Origin: Stygiobacter sp. RIFOXYC2_FULL_38_25
Lineage (GTDB): Bacteria; Bacteroidota; Ignavibacteria; Ignavibacteriales; Melioribacteraceae
Direction: 5' to 3'
Assembly: GCA_001803165.1 (NCBI GenBank)
Contig: MHAZ01000002.1
Coordinates: 40,252 to 104,251, forward strand
DNA length: 64,000 bases
Shown here: positions 16,473-25,374 of the stretch, piece by piece
Layout: each line of letters opens with the position of its first letter
Numbering within the stretch: position 1 is the stretch's first letter
Made by a program: the position numbers and the translations under genes
The notes under the pieces: generated by a model
The model's input: the letters and a program-made list of their open reading frames with translations, nothing else
What the model was told of the DNA's origin: nothing
Database searches by the model: none

Positions 16473-16880
16473 ATGACAAATGAAGATAAAGGAATGGGAA
16501 AAGGACTATTAATTGGATCATTTACTGGTGCTGCCGTGGGATCGGTATTGGCACTTCTATACGCTCCTAAATCCGGGAAAGATCTGCGCAAGTATATCAA
16601 AACCAGATCACAAGATATCATCGAAGACACCGAAGAATATTATTCGAATGTTAAAGAGAAAGCATCTCAACTATTTAGAGATGTAAAAAAAAAGTCCGAA
16701 AGGCTATTCGCTGACACTGAAGTAAAAGTAGATGCATTGCTGGAAGAGTCAGAAAACATTCTTACCGACGCGAAAAATCAAGTAGTAAGCATTGCACACG
16801 GCGATAAACGCAAAATCGAAAAAGAAAATCAACATTTAAAGAATATGCTGCCCAAAAGTGAAAGACCCCAACAGTCGTAA
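16473..16880 (+). CDS. YtxH domain protein
   Basis: 135 residues with the YtxH signature: a glycine-rich membrane helix (GKGLLIGSFTGAAVGSVLALLYAPKSGKDLR) followed by a long amphipathic helix or coiled coil rich in Lys, Glu and Ser. Known in Gram-positives as a general stress protein of unknown mechanism. It is probably co-transcribed with the next gene, another membrane-anchored coiled-coil protein, from the promoter at copy 6. Confidence 0.85.
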   Translation: MTNEDKGMGKGLLIGSFTGAAVGSVLALLYAPKSGKDLRKYIKTRSQDIIEDTEEYYSNVKEKASQLFRDVKKKSERLFADTEVKVDALLEESENILTDAKNQVVSIAHGDKRKIEKENQHLKNMLPKSERPQQS

Positions 16881-16905
16881 AACTTAATTGGAAAGGTGAT
16901 TTATT

Positions 16906-17196
16906 ATGTCAATCATAAATATTCTTCTTGTAATCCTGCTCTTATGCTCATCTGCGCTTTGCATCTTTCTAATAATTTACTTGAAAAGAATTATAGATCA
17001 GCTGGAAACTCTTGGTAAAGAAATCCATCAGTTTGTAGAAAGTACTAATACAATGATGAATAACATAGATGCTGTTGCTCTACGGGCAAACAGAATTGTA
17101 AGTGATGTTGAAGGTTATTGGGCGGTCGTAAGTCGTGTTATCAAGAGTTTTCGGAAGCTATTCTCTAGAGTCAGTCCGTTTATGAAAAGACTCTAA
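16906..17196 (+). CDS. Membrane-anchored coiled-coil protein (DUF948-like)
   Basis: 96 residues: one N-terminal helix (IINILLVILLLCSSALCIFLIIYL) and a heptad-like region (LETLGKEIHQFVESTNTMMNNIDAVALRANRIV). Length and layout resemble DUF948 proteins, which often accompany YtxH, as here (25-bp gap). The function of the pair is unknown; a scaffold at the inner membrane is plausible. Confidence 0.65.
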   Translation: MSIINILLVILLLCSSALCIFLIIYLKRIIDQLETLGKEIHQFVESTNTMMNNIDAVALRANRIVSDVEGYWAVVSRVIKSFRKLFSRVSPFMKRL

Positions 17197-17293
17197 CTGA
17201 TTTTCACCTTAGCAAAACTGAATTATAAAAAAGCCGTTGTTAAATAAAGACCGATAAAGTTCTGAGTTCATATACCGAAATTGAGTGGGCATA

Positions 17294-17325
17294 AAAACTG
17301 CAACTAAAAATTGCAGTTTTTTTTG
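17294..17325 (+). terminator. Terminator after the YtxH operon
   Basis: AAAACTGCAA (17294-17303) pairs with TTGCAGTTTT (17311-17320), followed by a run of T: a textbook intrinsic terminator. Confidence 0.9.
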
Positions 17326-17357
17326 TCTACTATATTGTACGCACTCTTCAACAAAAA

Positions 17358-17417
17358 GATGTAGTTCCCTTTTCATCCCTTCGCTCGATTGTATGACTCT
17401 GGTTGTAATCATATCTT
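17358..17417 (+). promoter_or_regulatory. 36-bp motif plus -10 box, copy 7 (DUF6600 gene)
   Basis: GATGTAGTTCCC, TTTTCATCC, CTTCGCT, CGATTGTA at 17358-17393, with TATCTT at 17412-17417. The next start is the GTG at 17477. Confidence 0.85.
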
Positions 17418-17476
17418 TTTTGCGAGTTTCAATCGAAAACATAAATGCTCAAAAAAGTTTTAGCAGGAGTACGGAA

Positions 17477-18709
17477 GTGAAAAAATTAAACGCAATATGC
17501 CTTTCCAAAATCGTTGCACTTATAATCACTCTAAATATCATGCTTGCAATTTCTCCGATACAAACATTAGCACAACAAGTTGATGTTAGCTTCCAAATAT
17601 TTTACGACAGATTAAACCCCTACGGTCAGTGGATTGAAGATCCTAATCATGGTTATGTATGGATACCTTCGGCTGGTTCAAACTTTGTCCCATATTTATC
17701 GAATGGGTATTGGCTGTTAACTGATTATGGTTGGATGTGGATATCTGACTATGATTGGGGCTGGGCACCTTTCCACTACGGCCGTTGGGACTATAGTAAT
17801 TATTATGGCTGGTTCTGGGTTCCCGATAGTGAATGGGGTCCATCGTGGGTAACTTGGAGAAGATCGGAAGGTTATTTTGGTTGGGCTCCAATGAGGCCTG
17901 GTGTTTCAATAAGCATAACATTTAGCAATTATTATGATTTGCCGTTTGACAGATGGGTCTTTGTTAGAGATAGAGATATTGAAAGGCGGGACATAGGTCG
18001 CAATTATATAGACCGCAGAAACAATCGGCAGTTGATTAATAACTCGACCGTTATTAATAAAACATTTTATGATGATAAAAGGCGTTCAACTTATATAACC
18101 GGTCCGGAAAGAGATGATGTACAAAAGGTAACCGGTAAAACAATTAAACCGGTCGCTGTTCGCGAAAGAGATAAACCGGGACAGACTCTAAATAATGATC
18201 AACTACAGATATACAGACCGCAGGTAGAAAAAAACGACGGAAGAAATAAACATGCACCAACTGATCTTTCCAAACTAAGAGATGTTAAACGCAATACGGA
18301 AAGAGCGATAAAGACAAAACCAGAAAATATTCAGACTCCTAGGAATGTTAAAGACCCACAACCGCAGCCTGATAAGATTGATATTAGAAACCGTGATTAT
18401 CAGTTTAAGAAGTCGGGCAATCCACAAAAAGAGATTAGGAAAGAACAGCCGGCTGAAATACGAAAGATAAATTCACCAAGTGATAACAGAAACAATGGTG
18501 TTGTTACACCCGTTAGAAATGTAGAGCGTCCAAAAACTGAATATAAAGAAGTCCGTGCTGCTAAACCGGAAAATATACCCGCACCAAGAGTGAATAATAA
18601 TACAAACCAACAGCCAAAAACGCGAGCTGTGACTCCTCCAAGAAATAATAATAAAGAACAACCGGATAGAACAAATCCTAATGATGACAAGAAGGATAAA
18701 CGAAAATGA
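17477..18709 (+). CDS. Secreted DUF6600-type Trp/Tyr-rich protein with disordered tail
   Basis: 410 residues from the GTG at 17477 (AGGAG at 17464-17468), giving a signal peptide that ends near TLAQQ. Starting earlier would include the motif. Residues about 35-160 hold repeats of W, Y, P and G (YGQWIEDPNHGYVWIP, YGWMWISDYDWGWAPFHYGRW, WGPSWVTWR), the DUF6600 pattern. The remaining 240 residues are low-complexity, rich in N, K, R, P and Q, and probably disordered. Role unknown; an envelope or extracellular structural protein is likely. First four residues match those of the small lipoproteins (MKKL). Confidence 0.8.
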   Translation: MKKLNAICLSKIVALIITLNIMLAISPIQTLAQQVDVSFQIFYDRLNPYGQWIEDPNHGYVWIPSAGSNFVPYLSNGYWLLTDYGWMWISDYDWGWAPFHYGRWDYSNYYGWFWVPDSEWGPSWVTWRRSEGYFGWAPMRPGVSISITFSNYYDLPFDRWVFVRDRDIERRDIGRNYIDRRNNRQLINNSTVINKTFYDDKRRSTYITGPERDDVQKVTGKTIKPVAVRERDKPGQTLNNDQLQIYRPQVEKNDGRNKHAPTDLSKLRDVKRNTERAIKTKPENIQTPRNVKDPQPQPDKIDIRNRDYQFKKSGNPQKEIRKEQPAEIRKINSPSDNRNNGVVTPVRNVERPKTEYKEVRAAKPENIPAPRVNNNTNQQPKTRAVTPPRNNNKEQPDRTNPNDDKKDKRK

Positions 18710-18763
18710 CGATGCTTCTGAAAATAAAAATAGATAACAAATAATAACCTAAAGGATAAGATC

Positions 18764-18913
18764 ATGTTATATACAATCGCAATAATACTAATAGTGCTTT
18801 GGCTGCTTGGCTTCCTTACTTCTTATACAATGGGCGGCTTTATTCATATTCTCTTTGTAATAGCAATTGTTATGGTTTTACTAAGAATAATTCAAGGTCG
18901 AAGAATTGTTTGA
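18764..18913 (+). CDS. lmo0937-family small membrane protein (DUF5670)
   Basis: 49 residues: MLYTIAIILIVLWLLGFLTS, then YTMGGFIHILFVIAIVMVLL, ending in RIIQGRRIV. This matches the widely conserved lmo0937 family of two-helix proteins that accompany stress genes. AAGGAT lies upstream of the ATG. It follows the DUF6600 gene by 54 bp and is probably in the same transcript. Confidence 0.85.
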   Translation: MLYTIAIILIVLWLLGFLTSYTMGGFIHILFVIAIVMVLLRIIQGRRIV

Positions 18914-19000
18914 TTAGTATAGTCATGTAAAATGAAGTAGATACGAATTAGCATAATTGAAATAGACTTTTTTGAATGTGATTTATAAGGAATAATTACA

Positions 19001-19513
19001 ATGTTATTCAAACAGCTCCAAACTCTGCGCTGGCCTGATTTACTTACGCTACTTGGTCTTCTGAGTGTTTCTTTTTCAATCTACTTCTCTCTTAAGGGAC
19101 TAGTTGTATTAGCATATGTTCTCATCCTCTTGCAATTTCTTCTAGATTACTTTGATGGAAAACTAGCGAGAGCTATCGGCGGCGGTACGCTTGGTGTTTA
19201 TCTGGATAGCTTCACGGATTTTATGGCAGTTGCTGCATCAGTTGTGTTTGGCTGGTTTGTAGGTATTGAAAATACTTTAATGCTTGTTGCCGGCTTCTTA
19301 AATGTTGGTGCCGCATCAATTAGATTAGCTTACTTCACAGCGTATAAGCAAAAAGGTTTTACTGGAGTTCCAACAGTATTGGCGGCTTCGGCAGTCTCAA
19401 CAATTTCTTTGCTGGGATATTTGTTTGTACCGCAATACCTCGATTGGTTTGTAATAATTTATTTCGTTTCTGCTGTCGCTATGATTTCTGATTTAAGATT
19501 AAAAAAAATATAA
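19001..19513 (+). CDS. CDP-alcohol phosphatidyltransferase family protein
   Basis: 170 residues, about five membrane helices. The catalytic motif DxxDGxxAR...GxxxDxxxD is complete (DYFDGKLARAIGGGTLG, then VYLDSFTD). Family enzymes join a CDP-activated lipid to an alcohol such as serine, glycerol phosphate or inositol in the cytoplasmic membrane. Serine is plausible, but the acceptor cannot be read from the sequence. Six bp before the AI-2E family gene, so in an operon with it. Confidence 0.8.
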   Translation: MLFKQLQTLRWPDLLTLLGLLSVSFSIYFSLKGLVVLAYVLILLQFLLDYFDGKLARAIGGGTLGVYLDSFTDFMAVAASVVFGWFVGIENTLMLVAGFLNVGAASIRLAYFTAYKQKGFTGVPTVLAASAVSTISLLGYLFVPQYLDWFVIIYFVSAVAMISDLRLKKI

Positions 19514-19519
19514 TCATTT

Positions 19520-20599
19520 ATGAAAACGATACAGCAAGACGGTTCATTCAACGGAAAGAACATACTAGTTTCATCTGCGGCGTTAGTAATAATTCTCGCC
19601 GGGATATACCTCGCGCAGTCGGTTGTTGTACTTTTTCTTCTTGCTGTTTTTCTAGCACTTCTTGGGACTCCGCCAGTGCTTTGGCTAAAAGAGAAACATA
19701 TTCCATCGTCTATTGCAGTTCTTATAGTAATGGCTTGCATGGTAGCAATTCTAATTCTAATTGGCGCACAGATCGGTTCATCTTTTAGCAGTTTTACAAA
19801 TGAACTTCCTATGTTGCAAACGCGAATTAGAGAGCAAGTGGTTGCACTTTGCTCTTACTTAACTAGCAAAGGTATTGCTGTAACAGAGGAAATATTCTTA
19901 GAATATATTAATCCGGAAGCAGTGATGGGACTTACTGCCGGATTACTTTCGGGAATGAGCTCTGTGCTTTCTGATGTTGTATTGATACTTCTGACAGTCA
20001 CATTCATGTTATTAGAGATATCAAGTTACCCCAAAAAAATTCGCGTAATTCTTGGTGATCCCGAACAGTCTTTCCCAATGTTCACACAATTTATTGTAGA
20101 TATGAAACGCTACATGGTTTTAAAAACTTTTATAAATCTGGTTACCGGAATTTTAATTGCAGTATGGATGCAAATCTTAGGTGTCAAATTTCCGATACTC
20201 TGGGGTTTCCTCGCTTTTCTGCTTCATTATATACCAAGTATTGGTTCTATCATTGCTGCTATACCAGCTGCATTACTTGCACTTGTTCAACTTGGAGTTG
20301 GGAGCGCACTGCTTGTAATAGTTGGTAATCTTCTTGTTGGCTTCGTTGTAGGAAATGTAATTGAACCGAAATTGATGGGATTAAAACTCGGACTTTCAAC
20401 ATTGGTAGTGATTCTCTCTCTGATTTTTTGGGGTAGTTTGCTTGGTTTGATTGGCGCTATTCTTTGCATCCCGCTTACAATGGCTCTCAAGTTTGCCTCA
20501 GAAAACAATAGTAGCACACGATGGATTGCAGTTTTGCTTGGATCAGAAAATGATAACGACATTAGATCTTTACTTAAAAGGAAACCGAAAGTAAAATGA
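19520..20599 (+). CDS. AI-2E family (YdiK/PerM-type) transporter
   Basis: 359 residues with the family layout: two N-terminal helices (VVVLFLLAVFLALLGTPPVLWL), a soluble segment of about 110 residues, then a C-terminal helical bundle containing FLLHYIPSIGSIIAAIPAALLAL and VIGNVIEPKLMG-type sequence (VVGNVIEPKLMGLKLGLSTLVVILSLIFWG). Family members include autoinducer exporters and Na/H antiporters, so the substrate is open. Its TGA overlaps the next ATG (ATGATG), indicating coupling. Confidence 0.85.
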   Translation: MKTIQQDGSFNGKNILVSSAALVIILAGIYLAQSVVVLFLLAVFLALLGTPPVLWLKEKHIPSSIAVLIVMACMVAILILIGAQIGSSFSSFTNELPMLQTRIREQVVALCSYLTSKGIAVTEEIFLEYINPEAVMGLTAGLLSGMSSVLSDVVLILLTVTFMLLEISSYPKKIRVILGDPEQSFPMFTQFIVDMKRYMVLKTFINLVTGILIAVWMQILGVKFPILWGFLAFLLHYIPSIGSIIAAIPAALLALVQLGVGSALLVIVGNLLVGFVVGNVIEPKLMGLKLGLSTLVVILSLIFWGSLLGLIGAILCIPLTMALKFASENNSSTRWIAVLLGSENDNDIRSLLKRKPKVK

Positions 20600-22008
20600 T
20601 GAAGACAAAAGAAAAGATAAGTGATTCGTACGAAAAGCATAAAACACTTCTTAAACGACTATCAATATATTTTGGTTATGGGATTGGGGCAGCTATTCTA
20701 TTTAGTATGCTACTCATTGTTTTATTCCAGGACTTTATAATCAATTATACATTTAAGGAGAGAATTATAAAAGGTTTTGAAGAAGCCAACCCGGAGTATT
20801 CTATTTGGCTTAGCCGCATTCATTTCAATGTATGGGAAAATCGTTTATCACTTGATTCACTACAAATAAGAGCAGATGACTCTTCATTCACTTGCAGAGC
20901 AGATTCTTTATCAGTAACCGGTATTACCTGGCTTAAAATTATTTTAAAGAGAGATTATTCTACAAACCTTTTTCAAAAATCTGCGCTTGATGCACGCAAA
21001 ATCACTCTCAACTTCCAAAAGTCTCAATATAGTCTTGGTCTTCAGAAACTACATCTCTCGGTAGTAGATTCTGAATTGACAGCTGAACTAATAAACTATT
21101 CGCCATTAATTAATGATGAACAAATCTTTGCGAAAAGTCAGTTTCGGCAAACGAGGTTTCGTTTTGATATTCCAGCGTTGAAAATTACTGGACTGGATTG
21201 TTTATCACTGCTTAAAGGGAAATTATATAAAGCCAAAAGTATTAACGCGTCTAATATGTTCGCAGATATTCTGGTTAACATGGATAAACCTTATGAAAAA
21301 GGTTCAGCCAATCCACAAATGCCTAACGAATTATTCTCTTCTCTTAAAGAAGAAATTAAAATTGATAGTATAAAAATTACAAACGGGCGTTTGAAGTATT
21401 GTGAAAAATTTGCCGTAAAAGGAACTCCCGGAGTGATTTCTTTTACAAAGGTGAATGCTTCGATAGGTGGAATTACAAATAGTATTATCAAACCAGACAC
21501 AGCGATTATTCGTGCTGAGGGTGTGTTTATGAATTCCGGTGTTATGAAAGTGCAAATGGAAATCCCTCTTACATCAAAGGTTTTTTCTTTTAGGTATTCC
21601 GGCTCACTCGGCAGTATGGATGTAACCAAACTGAATGCATTCGTTGAGCCCGCTGAACATCAACGTATTAAAAGCGGGCATATCAAGTCTGCGTCTTTCA
21701 TGATTAATGTTAACTCGGGAAGAGCCAATGGCTCTTTGAGAGTGGTGTATAGAGATTTAACTATTGCACTCCTGGATAAAGTAACCGGAAGTGAAAAGGG
21801 AATATTCAACAGAATACTTTCTTTCTTTGGAAAAGTTTTTGTTATTCGTGGTAGTAACATTCCGGATGAAGAGGGAACAATGAAGCTTGGTGAAATAAAA
21901 TACACGCGTAATCCGGAAGACTATTTCTTGCAGTATGCATGGTTTGCATTACGCAACGGAGTTGCTGATGTGGTTGGTTTTCCGCCAACAGTTCCTTTGG
22001 AGAGGTAA
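20596..22008 (+). CDS. AsmA-like/DUF748-type envelope protein
   Basis: 470 residues: a basic N-terminal tail, one membrane helix (GYGIGAAILFSMLLIVLFQDFIINYTF), then a large periplasmic part rich in beta strands with recurring 'LSLDSLQI', 'ALKITGLDCL' and 'IKIDSIKITNGRLKY' patterns as in AsmA/DUF748 proteins. Family knowledge: bridge-like proteins that move phospholipids between membranes or assist outer-membrane biogenesis. Coupled to the upstream transporter; the CDP-alcohol transferase in the same operon supports a lipid theme. Family placement is tentative. Confidence 0.6.
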   Translation: MMKTKEKISDSYEKHKTLLKRLSIYFGYGIGAAILFSMLLIVLFQDFIINYTFKERIIKGFEEANPEYSIWLSRIHFNVWENRLSLDSLQIRADDSSFTCRADSLSVTGITWLKIILKRDYSTNLFQKSALDARKITLNFQKSQYSLGLQKLHLSVVDSELTAELINYSPLINDEQIFAKSQFRQTRFRFDIPALKITGLDCLSLLKGKLYKAKSINASNMFADILVNMDKPYEKGSANPQMPNELFSSLKEEIKIDSIKITNGRLKYCEKFAVKGTPGVISFTKVNASIGGITNSIIKPDTAIIRAEGVFMNSGVMKVQMEIPLTSKVFSFRYSGSLGSMDVTKLNAFVEPAEHQRIKSGHIKSASFMINVNSGRANGSLRVVYRDLTIALLDKVTGSEKGIFNRILSFFGKVFVIRGSNIPDEEGTMKLGEIKYTRNPEDYFLQYAWFALRNGVADVVGFPPTVPLER

Positions 22009-22118
22009 TAATGAGTTTTTATCACGCTTAATTTACCAGACCCATTCGCGAGTAATCTATTTGTACAATTACGAAAAAATATCAACAAACCTTATAACCT
22101 TAACTTAGGAATTTTTTA

Positions 22119-22328
22119 ATGGCTGAAATAATAATTATTGAAATACTTGCAGCGGTTGGCGTTTTATCGTTGGTGTTTTATTTAATTTTCACCGGGTATG
22201 CGAAAAATAAAAAACTTCATAAGGCAAACGAAGACAGAAGAGAAATAACCAGGATTGAGAAGGATCTGGATAGAACCGACTCCATAAAAAGAGGTTTGCA
22301 TTTATTGAAAGTTGAAAAAACTCTTTAA
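22119..22328 (+). CDS. Small membrane-anchored hypothetical protein
   Basis: 69 residues: one N-terminal helix (IIIIEILAAVGVLSLVFYLIFTGYA), then a charged helical tail (KANEDRREITRIEKDLDRTDSIKRG). Not recognised. It lies 110 bp after the AsmA-like gene and before the non-coding region with motif copies 8 and 9. Confidence 0.6.
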   Translation: MAEIIIIEILAAVGVLSLVFYLIFTGYAKNKKLHKANEDRREITRIEKDLDRTDSIKRGLHLLKVEKTL

Positions 22329-22419
22329 CGTGAGCAACTTACGGCTGTGTCTCACAATAAATAGTAATCAATCCCTTCTTGATACAACAGCTCTTTTGCG
22401 TAACTCAAACGATTGAAAA

Positions 22420-22479
22420 GATGTAGTTCCTTTTTCATTCTAATGGACTATTGGAATACGATTAGTGTGTTTTTATTAT
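22420..22479 (+). promoter_or_regulatory. 36-bp motif plus -10 box, copy 8 (orphan)
   Basis: GATGTAGTTCC, TTTTTCATTC, TAATGGA, CTATTGGA at 22420-22455, with TATTAT at 22474-22479. No open reading frame follows; a terminator does (22573-22611). Confidence 0.75.
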
Positions 22480-22485
22480 TGTTCA

Positions 22486-22617
22486 GCAACGAATAGACCT
22501 CAAAGGAATTAAGCAGGCGAATAAAATATTTTTTGCAAGCTTAATTGGTTTTTCTTTGCATACACAACTCCTAAACCCAGTTGCAGAAAAGCGGAATATG
22601 CAGCTGGGTTTTAATTA
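22486..22617 (+). ncRNA. Candidate small RNA from orphan motif promoter
   Basis: The interval between the -10 box of copy 8 and a strong intrinsic terminator is about 130 bases and holds no plausible gene. The start is an estimate (7 bases after the -10 hexamer). The 3' end is the hairpin with T-rich tail. Downstream a separate motif copy (9) serves the next gene, so this unit has no other obvious purpose. Prediction only. Confidence 0.45.
22573..22611 (+). terminator. Intrinsic terminator of the candidate small RNA
   Basis: AAACCCAGTTGCA (22573-22585) pairs with TGCAGCTGGGTTT (22599-22611) through 13 bp with one G-T pair, and is followed by TAATTATT. Confidence 0.75.
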
Positions 22618-22741
22618 TTCCAGCCAAACCAATAAGTATAATTCTTATACAATAACCCGTGTGTAATGACATATTCGACCGAAGTGCATCATTAAGACTT
22701 TCAAATCATGAACAAGAATTGAATTAACTTATCAAAAAAAG

Positions 22742-22801
22742 GATGTAGTCCCTTTTTCATCCTTTTGCCCGATTGAACCATCACTGCTTCATTCATATCA
22801 T
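22742..22801 (+). promoter_or_regulatory. 36-bp motif plus -10 box, copy 9 (DUF3943 gene)
   Basis: GATGTAGTCCC, TTTTTCATCC, TTTTGCC, CGATTGAA at 22742-22777, with TATCAT at 22796-22801. It leads the long run DUF3943-PAP2-PAP2-PAP2. Confidence 0.85.
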
Positions 22802-22872
22802 ATTCTTGAATTCTAAGGAACAAAGGTTAAAACAACGTTGGTAGTGGATGTTTTATCTAAAGGATTAACTAA

Positions 22873-24435
22873 ATGAAAACTGGATACATTATAATTCTCT
22901 TAGTTTTGATTTCAATATCAATGCAAGCGCAGTTTAAAGCTGCATTCGATAGCAATATTACACACAATCAAAATGCAAGTGTAAATCGTCTGACAACTGT
23001 AAAAGAATTTAATCGTTACTCGGATTTGCTTCCATCGCAGAGGGCTTACGCATTAAACGATACAATAAAAACGCAGACTCCCGATTCGATGAAGTACAAT
23101 ATGTATGGTGATTTGCGTGATGACAATCCATTGTATAACGAGAAGTCTTCTTGGGGAATGGTTGCTTTTAGAGTTACCCTTGCGAATGCTACAACTTTTG
23201 CGATTGATAGGTATCTCTTCAACTATGATTTTTCGAGAGTAGGATTTAATTCATGGAGGTATAATTTGCAGAAGGGATGGGAATGGGACATAGATAGGTT
23301 TGGCATGAATTACTTTTTCCATCCATATGCCGGGTCAATGTATTTTAATGCTGGTCGTGCAAACGGCTTTTCATTTTACGAATCTATACCTTTTGCATAT
23401 CTAGGTAGTCTTGAATGGGAGTATTTTGCTGAGAACACACGCCCATCTTACAACGACATTATCAATACCCCGCTTCACGGCATTTTACTTGGAGAAATAT
23501 TTTACCGGCTCGGTTCAAATATTCTAGATGACCAAACAACCGGAACCGAAAGATTTTTTAGAGAAATGGCTGTTGCCTTTCTTACACCAACAAGATTTTT
23601 TAGCAGACTTCTACAAGGCAAACTTACCCGGTTAACTTCTGAAGAAGTATATCAGAAAGAACCGTTGAATGTAACATTATCCGGCGGCTACCATAGAGTT
23701 AATGATGGAATAGCGGTTGAGAAAGGAACTAATAGTTTTAATTTCAGCCTTACCCTTGATTACGGAAATCCATTCGAAAAAAGATCCAGAAAACCTTTTG
23801 ATTATTTCAGAATTAAAACAGATATGGATTTTGGTGTAGGACGTAAAATTCTTTCACTTATAACGGGTTATGGAATGTTATTCGGTCGTAATGTTCAAAC
23901 CGGTAATCTTGAAATGTTGGCTGGCTTATTTCAGCACATGAATTTTTTTGATAATAAAACTTTTGAACTTGGTACCATAGGCTTTGGACCTGGAATAGTT
24001 ACTAAACTTCTTGTCGGTAAGACTTCAAGTTTGTACACAAACCTACATGTAAATCTTGTTCCCTTCGGTGCACTTAGTAATAGATTTGGACCAGACACCA
24101 CACAAGTTAAAGATTATAATTACGGCTACGGAGCGCAGACAAAGCTTGAATGTAATTTCAACGTAGGCGGTTGGCTTGGTCTTTCATTCATGGGGTACTA
24201 CTGGTGGATGCATATGTTTGAAGGTGTTCCGGGAAACGTTCCGGGAGAGAATTATGTGGCTGTTATTAAGCCGGCAATTTCATTCAAACTATACAATAAT
24301 CTAAGTATAGGTTTCGAACATTTCATTTACTACAGCGATAGATATCCTAGAGATTATGCAAGCGTACACTCCGTAAGAACCGAACAAAGAATTTATCTCC
24401 AACTGTTTTTAGAAGAATTCAAGTTTAAGAAATAA
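22873..24435 (+). CDS. DUF3943 outer-membrane-type protein
   Basis: 520 residues with signal peptide ending in QAQF. Residues about 85-230 carry the DUF3943 signature (WRYNLQKGWEWDIDRFGMNYFFHPYAGSMYF..., then YESIPFAYLGSLEWEYF and TPLHGILLGEIFYR). The C-terminal half is beta-barrel-like with alternating aromatic strands and ends in LFLEEFKFKK. The role is unknown; the domain is often beside PAP2 phosphatases, as here (three follow), suggesting envelope lipid handling. Confidence 0.8.
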   Translation: MKTGYIIILLVLISISMQAQFKAAFDSNITHNQNASVNRLTTVKEFNRYSDLLPSQRAYALNDTIKTQTPDSMKYNMYGDLRDDNPLYNEKSSWGMVAFRVTLANATTFAIDRYLFNYDFSRVGFNSWRYNLQKGWEWDIDRFGMNYFFHPYAGSMYFNAGRANGFSFYESIPFAYLGSLEWEYFAENTRPSYNDIINTPLHGILLGEIFYRLGSNILDDQTTGTERFFREMAVAFLTPTRFFSRLLQGKLTRLTSEEVYQKEPLNVTLSGGYHRVNDGIAVEKGTNSFNFSLTLDYGNPFEKRSRKPFDYFRIKTDMDFGVGRKILSLITGYGMLFGRNVQTGNLEMLAGLFQHMNFFDNKTFELGTIGFGPGIVTKLLVGKTSSLYTNLHVNLVPFGALSNRFGPDTTQVKDYNYGYGAQTKLECNFNVGGWLGLSFMGYYWWMHMFEGVPGNVPGENYVAVIKPAISFKLYNNLSIGFEHFIYYSDRYPRDYASVHSVRTEQRIYLQLFLEEFKFKK

Positions 24436-24487
24436 AGCGATGGTCACTGAAATTTTATTTACAGATAAAAAATAAACGGATGCAAAA

Positions 24488-25357
24488 ATGAAAAAATTAT
24501 ATTTATCGCTTCTCTTGGTAATCATATTCGCATCTTCAGCATTCGCACAATTTCCCAGGTTACAGGATTCCGTACAGCAGAACAAATATAACTTCTCACA
24601 GTTCGGAAGAGAAACTTTGGGTTTCATTATACAACCAACTAAATGGGATGGAGGCGATTTGCTCAAATTGGGTTTATTAGGCGCTGGAACATTTTTAGTT
24701 ATGCAAGCCGATAATCCAATCCGTGATTATGTTAACAATGATAAGATTTACGGACTTAATAAAAAGTACGCCAAGAGTTATCCAATTGAATTCGGGAATA
24801 TGTGGGGTGAATTATATTTTACCGAGATGATGTTTGGCGGTTTTAGCTTATATGCGTTGTATGCCGATGATAAGACAGCTCATAAAATAGCATTTGAAAT
24901 TGCACAAGCTTCTTTCTATACCTTTTTAGTAAACGGTACATTAAAATATGTAATTGGAAGAGCAAGACCTTATCTCGAACAAGGGAATCAAGTTTATAGT
25001 CCATTCTCCCGGTATGATAATCCTGATCATCAATCACTTCCCGGCGGGCATACAGGCATTACAATGGCTCTTACAACTGTCCTTTCAAGAAATGCCAAAC
25101 CGTTGTGGTTAAAAATAATTGCTTATGTACCGGCAGCACTTAGTGTAATAAGCAGAGTTTATCTCGATAGGCACTGGGCTTCAGATGTTTTCTTGGGAGG
25201 TGCAATCGGTTACCTTGCTGCGACTTGGGTAGTTGACCAACATGAGAAACCAATTGAAAACGATAGTAACAAATCTCAGCTCGGGATTCGCGGAATTAAT
25301 ATCCAACCATTTGTTTTTGGCGATTCATATGGACTTGGAATCACTCTTCATTTTTAA
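24488..25357 (+). CDS. PAP2 superfamily phosphatase 1
   Basis: 289 residues, signal peptide, and all three PAP2 motifs: KYVIGRARP (K-x6-RP), PGGHTG (PSGH-like) and SRVYLDRHWASD (SR-x5-H-x3-D), so the active site is intact. Family enzymes remove phosphate from lipid phosphates such as undecaprenyl pyrophosphate or phosphatidate at the outer face of the membrane. The N-terminal domain (FSQFGRETLGFIIQPTKWDG) is shared with the next protein, so the two arose by tandem duplication. Confidence 0.85.
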   Translation: MKKLYLSLLLVIIFASSAFAQFPRLQDSVQQNKYNFSQFGRETLGFIIQPTKWDGGDLLKLGLLGAGTFLVMQADNPIRDYVNNDKIYGLNKKYAKSYPIEFGNMWGELYFTEMMFGGFSLYALYADDKTAHKIAFEIAQASFYTFLVNGTLKYVIGRARPYLEQGNQVYSPFSRYDNPDHQSLPGGHTGITMALTTVLSRNAKPLWLKIIAYVPAALSVISRVYLDRHWASDVFLGGAIGYLAATWVVDQHEKPIENDSNKSQLGIRGINIQPFVFGDSYGLGITLHF

Positions 25358-25374
25358 ACAACATGGATGCTATA

